This document shows positions 59,301 to 64,000 of a stretch of DNA of 64,000 nucleotides, one piece after another. The first letter of the stretch is position 1, and each line of letters starts with the position of its first letter. The notes under the pieces were generated by a model, which did no database searches, was not told where the DNA came from, and was given only the letters and a program-made list of their open reading frames with translations. The translations under genes were made by a program, and so were the position numbers. The DNA is taken from assembly GCA_030141605.1 (NCBI GenBank), contig JAQGDQ010000094.1, positions 308,001-372,000 on the forward strand, given 5' to 3'. This stretch comes from Tubiluchus corallicola (lineage: Eukaryota; Priapulida; Priapulimorpha; Priapulimorphida; Tubiluchidae).

Positions 59301-62300
59301 GTGGCATCGTGTTTTGACTAAATTAAAACATTTACGTCTTGCTAGAAATGTGAGCCACCTAAATTGTACGAATCGCAATTTAAATCAAATAGCCAAAATT
59401 TGTAGTTACGTCACTTTTGCATGGTAGTTCTGTTGGTGTGAGTACTGAAGTCTAACTATTAACTGAACATTGACAAGTTTTGGTATTTCTACTGTGAATG
59501 GCTATACTGCTCTATATGTACCATTTTAAAAGCTATAATTACAGGTATATTTGATAATGATCTAGTGGATTGAAGTATCATGTGTTTGAATAAAATAATT
59601 TTGAATAACTGTGTAGATGCCTGCATTTATGCAAGGTTTACAATTCCAACAAAATAAATCAATAATGTCCAGACTATGTGAAATTATTCAAATTCAACAT
59701 AACATACTTGCAACTCTCCCATTTGATGACTAGTAATTTCTTCTAACATGAACATCAAGGTAAATTCTCACTTGAATATAACACTAACCATAAGCAAAGT
59801 AAATACACTACCAATCATCCACTTATCACATTTGAGAAAACATAAACAATACTCACAGTTTTGTTGTTAATTATCAAGAGTGCCTGTGACTTGGCCTTAT
59901 CATTAATTACGATAAATGCACCAAGATTAAACTGCATCTCAGCTGCGTCACTTGCAGACTATGTTTGTTAACGGTGTGACTTCAAGAGTCACGTGACACT
60001 AAAATTGGTAGCTATGGTTACAAAGGAAAAATAAGCTTGCCAGGCAGATCTACACTGAAGTGAGGTTAACAGGTACCTGTTTCGTGCAATCGCCATGCTC
60101 TTAGCCTTTCGTCGTTCAAACTTTCTTTCATCGTCGCTGTCATCCGAGCAGCTAGTGGATGAACTAGCATTCAATGCATGGCGCTTCCTAGAGATAAAAT
60201 AACAATCATATAAGCAAAGTTTTGCCAAAATTTAGTCTCTCCTGATTTTGCATACTTATGTTCAGTGACGCTCCACTGGCACAACAGTTGTATAACTTTC
60301 CATAAGATTTTGCATCATTCATCACAGCCGATTGTCAAGAAAGATGCAGTGAGCTCTGTTAACAAATTCAAACAGCGAGCAAAGATGAAAGGCAAATGAA
60401 AGACACACAACAAATTAAATGACTGCAAGATTTCAATCTGATCATGAAAAGCTGTATTTCCACTCTTGTTCTAATGGGCAAGAAATAGGTAGCAAAAGTA
60501 TACTGTTTCACTTTGATTGTCCAATCAGTAAGAATAAAATCAATTGACTTTTATAATGCTCATGTCTACATACATGTATGCATATATGATCAAAAGAGCA
60601 AAACACAAAATACATTAAAATTACACCAGAAAATGACAATCGACTAGCACTAAGTATGACATGAATAACTGATAAGAAGGCATGTGTAAAAGTAATGATC
60701 AAAATGCAAAAAAGCATATGTCCAAGTTAATGAATCAAGATCAATATCTAATAAGATGATTATTAATCATGCTCGATTGCCAAGTCTGTCATCATTGGAT
60801 TCCCATTTACAGTTTAAAGGAGTTTGGACACTTAGCCACAGCAATTTTGTGAGAATTTCTCATCTCATCCCAATAAAATGACTTAGCGATAAATGAAAAT
60901 ATCATTTTCCAGGACCCAGAGCCTTAAAAATACGTAGTAGTATATGTCAGGCCTCTTTATCAGCAAACAGACTGCTTACTGATTGATGTAAAATGCTCTT
61001 CTACATGGAAACAGTCAGCTGTCAAAGAAGATTGCAACATTTTCTAGTTGTGTTATACTGATTATCAACAAAGTGTTGCATAACTTCTCATGAAAGCTAA
61101 TTGCCAATTTAGGAACTATAATATGGTAGACCATTTTGAAACTGTTGCATCAAAAATGACAACTTACCTATGATGTCTATGAGAGCTCTTACGTGCAGGT
61201 GAGTTGTAGGATAAAGTTTTTCTGCTAAGCGGAGGTGGTGAATCATGGCGTTTTTTCCGCCCTAAAAATTCATCACATGAAAGTTGCAGCAAAAAAAATA
61301 AGTTACAAAACTACGCCATTGTTATATTATTATTTGGGGCTAGCAGCGCAAAGCAAGCCATACAATGTCATATCATGCAAAAAAATCCTGGTACAACTAT
61401 GATAAAAAATGCACAAAACGTTCAACAAAATGAACTACTCAGTTATCTAGGCTACAGATATAACATGTCTTACTAAAATAATATCAAAAACAGTACACTG
61501 TTGCTACTTTAACAGTGCCTGTAACAACCAAAAGCAGTAACCTTTTCTTACTTTCTGTGGCTACGCGACTACGTTGTGCAGAAATAAGCTTTACCGTTTT
61601 TTTTATTATTTTGTATGCATTTGACCCCAAACTAAGTTACAAAATGGTATATAACATGTGTTCAGAATACACATAAACATCCCTTATAAACAATCATCCA
61701 AAAATGATTACTTTTGGTTGTAATTGTCTTTTTGCTTTTAGTCTTCAATTTTAATGTCTTTGAATATTACAAAACTCTAATAATCTATTCCCAAATACTT
61801 ATCTATTTGCTGAAAAATTAAGTTCAAGGTTAAGATTGCCACTCTCATGATACACAAGATTTAAGATTTCCAAATTAAAATTAAATAGAAATGTGAAAGC
61901 CTACTGTATGTTTCAGATAATGGAACTTGAAAGAAATTAGTCACTGGTTTCTTCTCTCGCAAAAAATATGGATTTCTGCCTCGTTTGGATGCACTCACAG
62001 TTACTTCCTCATTGTCGTCATCATCAACATCCTCTTCATTGTCATCATCATCTTCATCGCCTCCGTCAGCTTCTTCCTCAGAAGTATCGTTGCTGTCATA
62101 CTCTAATGCAGATGCTACAAAAACAATGTTTAAATAAACTTAAGTACATTTAATTTAACAAGTTGGAGCAGTAAAGAACATGAAAAAGTGACATTACCCT
62201 TGAAAAGCACGTAAGAAAGCAAGATGAACTTTGACACAGGAAAATATTGCTAGACTATAATTTTCAAAGTGGCATAAATAGAATATAAACACTTATAAAA

Positions 62301-63950
62301 AATAGGAAAGATTATTCATAAAATAACAATAAATTTGAGTTGGCATCCGCAAATGTGAACAGCAATATAAAATGACTAAGAAAATATTATGTATCACAAT
62401 AGATCACAAGACCTGCCATCAGTGCCAGTTGTTTTTCGCTAAACTAGTATTTTTTAACCAAATAATGTTGAAAATCAAAATATCAATAATTTTATACTTC
62501 TTAACAAATGAGTGGCAGATCCACGGCACGTACTTTGTCCATTTTTTTACCTGTAATTTAACGATGTTGATACAGGCACAAGGTGTGAAAGACAGACTGC
62601 TCATGACCAAAATAACATGAATACAATCGGCCTTTCAAACTTCGAACTTGCATCATGCTTTCCAGCATTTACAGTACCTTCATGTCAAGAAAATCTCAAA
62701 CTAAAATACTGCAAAATGTCTTTGCCTTGCACAGCAATATATATTTTAAAGTGAAGCAGATAGAACTATGCAAGTTACAATATCACAATGATATTACAAA
62801 CATTGTACAAACATCGAAATTATAAAGTTGGTTAGAAGCTACCAAATTTACTGTTTTATTACATAATTATTTAAATAGTGTAGGTTACACATGCACATAT
62901 CAGCTGAAAAACTGAACATGAGTGTGCAGAATGTTTTGTTTCACCAAATAAAGTATATTATGCCACAGTGGTCAGGACATCTGTAGCAAATGGATTTTTA
63001 TCAAGATTATATTTACACAACTGATTTTTTTCTGAGATTCTGAGTCTTAATAATGTGAAAAAGAGACGGCTCTTATTGATAACAACAAGACACCTCTTTG
63101 TTGTTTATGCTTCGATGCAGACTGGTATCTTCGTCAAAGTGCTCTGATGATGTTGTCCGACTGTATCTAAATGCAAGCAATAAAGAGCTACAATGTTGTT
63201 ATCAATAATAGCTGTTGTTTTGACTGTATTACTAATATTGTATTTAGATTACTTGTAGAACTAGTCTTACCACTGATAACAAACAATAGTTTACAAATCG
63301 AGTTGAGAGAATAAACAAATTCTGTTTGAGATTCACAAAGATAAGTCGTACCTCGCATCAGTGCTTCTTCTGTAATTGGTACACCATACATGTCACGAGC
63401 CACCCTCTTCCTCGGTCTCTTCACTCTTGAATACATGTCCTGCTCTACGTCCTAAAATATTCATTCGCTTTTTTAACTTTATTGGATAACAGGCAAAAAC
63501 TAAATAGACACAGGGTACTATTTAACATGAACATTATATAATAGTTTATTATCAGCAATAGAATTTCTGTTTAAAAACAAAATAAATGCATATTTTAAAG
63601 ACAAGAACTCTAGACCTTTGCATTAAAAAGTCACATTCCAAGACTAACCAATTATAACCTAATCACATCGGAATGACATTTACAGTCAAAGAAAATTCTC
63701 AACAACGAAACATGCACAGTTTAAGAGCATAAAGGAATAACTATAAGAAATGTTATCCGCACCTCTATTCCACAGTAGCGTTGAAGCTCCTGTACTTCAT
63801 GTTCTAAACCTCGACAAGGATGATGCGGCACATTGTCTGGAACACTTTCCAGAGCTTCCCGTGCTCGAATGCTAGGCTTCCTCAATCGCTGTGGGCGATC
63901 AGTGCCATCCTCATCTGCAGGAAGCTCACCATTCATTTCAAGATGATCTC
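44355..63950 (-). CDS. ATAD2: ATAD2/ANCCA (Yta7-type) AAA-bromodomain chromatin protein, 5' partial
   Basis: Twenty-three exons, high to low coordinate: 63763-63950, 63352-63451, 61905-62114, 61168-61261, 60077-60187, 57205-57319, 56944-57085, 56443-56591, 55973-56221, 55489-55579, 53066-53220, 51640-51802, 50974-51088, 50597-50771, 49932-50114, 49088-49223, 48628-48824, 48260-48419, 47577-47699, 45854-46537, 45530-45648, 44717-44845, 44355-44402 (TAG at 44355). All phases match; 1,277 residues here, human 1,390. The first exon enters two bases into the end of a codon, so the N-terminus is outside. Order: acidic and basic N-terminal region; AAA1 (about 272-534) with Walker A GPPGTGKT, Walker [10 protein letters not shown], sensor IGATN and [13 protein letters not shown]2 (from about 627) with a non-canonical P-loop GHSGQGHCT; bromodomain (about 815-935) with the acetyl-lysine Asn in NALLYNPD; C-terminal helices with CIYEHR. 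ATAD2 proteins are nuclear hexameric ATPases that bind acetylated histones and act in nucleosome turnover and replication. The symbol covers the ATAD2/ATAD2B ancestor; one gene is expected outside vertebrates. Confidence 0.95.
46717..47192. mobile_element. Candidate non-autonomous DNA transposon with 15-bp TIRs
   Basis: CCCTGTGAAATAAAG at 46717-46731 recurs as its exact reverse complement at 47178-47192, bounding 476 bases in the ATAD2 intron 46538-47576. No open frame inside and no clear target-site duplication, so the class is unknown. Confidence 0.45.
49637..49689. repeat. (TG)n tract
   Basis: Alternating TG with CG steps (GTGCGTG) over about 50 bases in an ATAD2 intron. Confidence 0.9.
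54008..54095. mobile_element. pogo/Tigger-like transposon end (remnant)
   Basis: ACAGTCAAACCTCTTTATACTG, a GGACACCACC stretch, then CAGAAAAGTTGGCGTTATAGCC. This has the same architecture as the element at 42871-42952. It lies in the ATAD2 intron 53221-55488. Confidence 0.45.
54443..55430 (-). mobile_element. Ty3/gypsy retrotransposon integrase remnant
   Basis: Minus-strand frame 54443-54805 contains [18 protein letters not shown] and [12 protein letters not shown], the integrase C-terminal GPY/F-type module. Upstream on the same strand (55163-55428), [16 protein letters not shown] resembles the end of the integrase core. Frames are broken and no LTRs were found. It sits in an ATAD2 intron in the same orientation as the gene. 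Confidence 0.68.
58628..58888 (+). repeat. Inverted duplicate of an ATAD2 exon and its upstream intron (arm A)
   Basis: Near-identical reverse complement of 60132-60381: about five substitutions over some 235 aligned bases by eye, plus an 11-base insertion (CACACCCCTTG) in this arm. It carries the splice acceptor (TTATCTCTAG) and the first half of the exon, antisense to ATAD2. It is therefore not a gene, even though the frame [20 protein letters not shown] is open. Confidence 0.9.
60132..60381 (-). repeat. Inverted duplicate, parental arm with ATAD2 exon 60077-60187 (arm B)
   Basis: Contains 56 of the 111 bases of the ATAD2 exon, its acceptor, and about 190 bases of upstream intron. The exon is conserved in frame with its neighbours, so this arm is taken as the original. 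The arms are separated by about 1.24 kb. Confidence 0.9.
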
Positions 63951-64000
63951 CTAGATGTCACAAAAACTTAAAATGTGTTACTGAATACTAATTCATTTTT

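Overview
This is AT-rich eukaryotic DNA with spliced, single-copy-type animal genes (an active-zone RIM-type C2 protein, TRIM, BTB-BACK, ANAPC4, ATAD2) set in repeat-rich intergenic DNA. The RIM-like and TRIM genes point to a metazoan. Protein similarity to vertebrate relatives is moderate and no vertebrate-type repeat (Alu, L1) is seen, so a non-vertebrate animal is likely, perhaps an early-branching one. I cannot name the species from sequence alone.

Layout. (1) 1-7804, plus strand: the last seven visible exons of a RIM/UNC-10-like gene ending in a C2B-type domain; its introns hold a non-LTR retrotransposon, a tRNA-derived SINE and several tandem repeats. (2) 7805-16500: intergenic, filled from about 10.8 kb by decayed non-LTR retrotransposons. 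(3) 16649-17989, minus: an intact single-exon BTB-BACK gene. (4) 20765-22351, minus: an intact TRIM gene (RING, two B-boxes, coiled coil, one NHL-like blade) that appears to need no intron in its coding part. (5) 22.4-34.9 kb: a 0.6-kb compound microsatellite, a 240-bp CT tract, two more retrotransposon copies and a broken duplicate of the TRIM 5' end. (6) 34938-39987, plus: a complete six-exon ANAPC4 gene (APC/C subunit 4, about 757 residues). (7) 41325-41803: assembly gap. (8) 44355-63950, minus: 23 exons of an ATAD2/ANCCA/Yta7-type gene (AAA1, degenerate AAA2, bromodomain), lacking only its extreme N-terminus, which lies beyond the right edge.

The five genes act in different processes (exocytosis scaffold, ubiquitin ligase adaptors/ligases, the APC/C, chromatin) and do not form an operon or obvious cluster. 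Exon borders were derived by hand from GT/AG sites, reading phase and family conservation. Every junction listed keeps the frame.

The most notable structure is a recent, about 250-bp, nearly identical inverted duplication inside ATAD2. It copies the splice acceptor and first half of an in-frame 111-nt exon in antisense orientation about 1.2 kb away, so the pre-mRNA could fold into a long duplex over that exon. Also of interest are a pair of tRNA-Thr-like SINE copies, the RIM-like gene, and a BTB-BACK protein whose C-terminus is not an obvious PHR domain.
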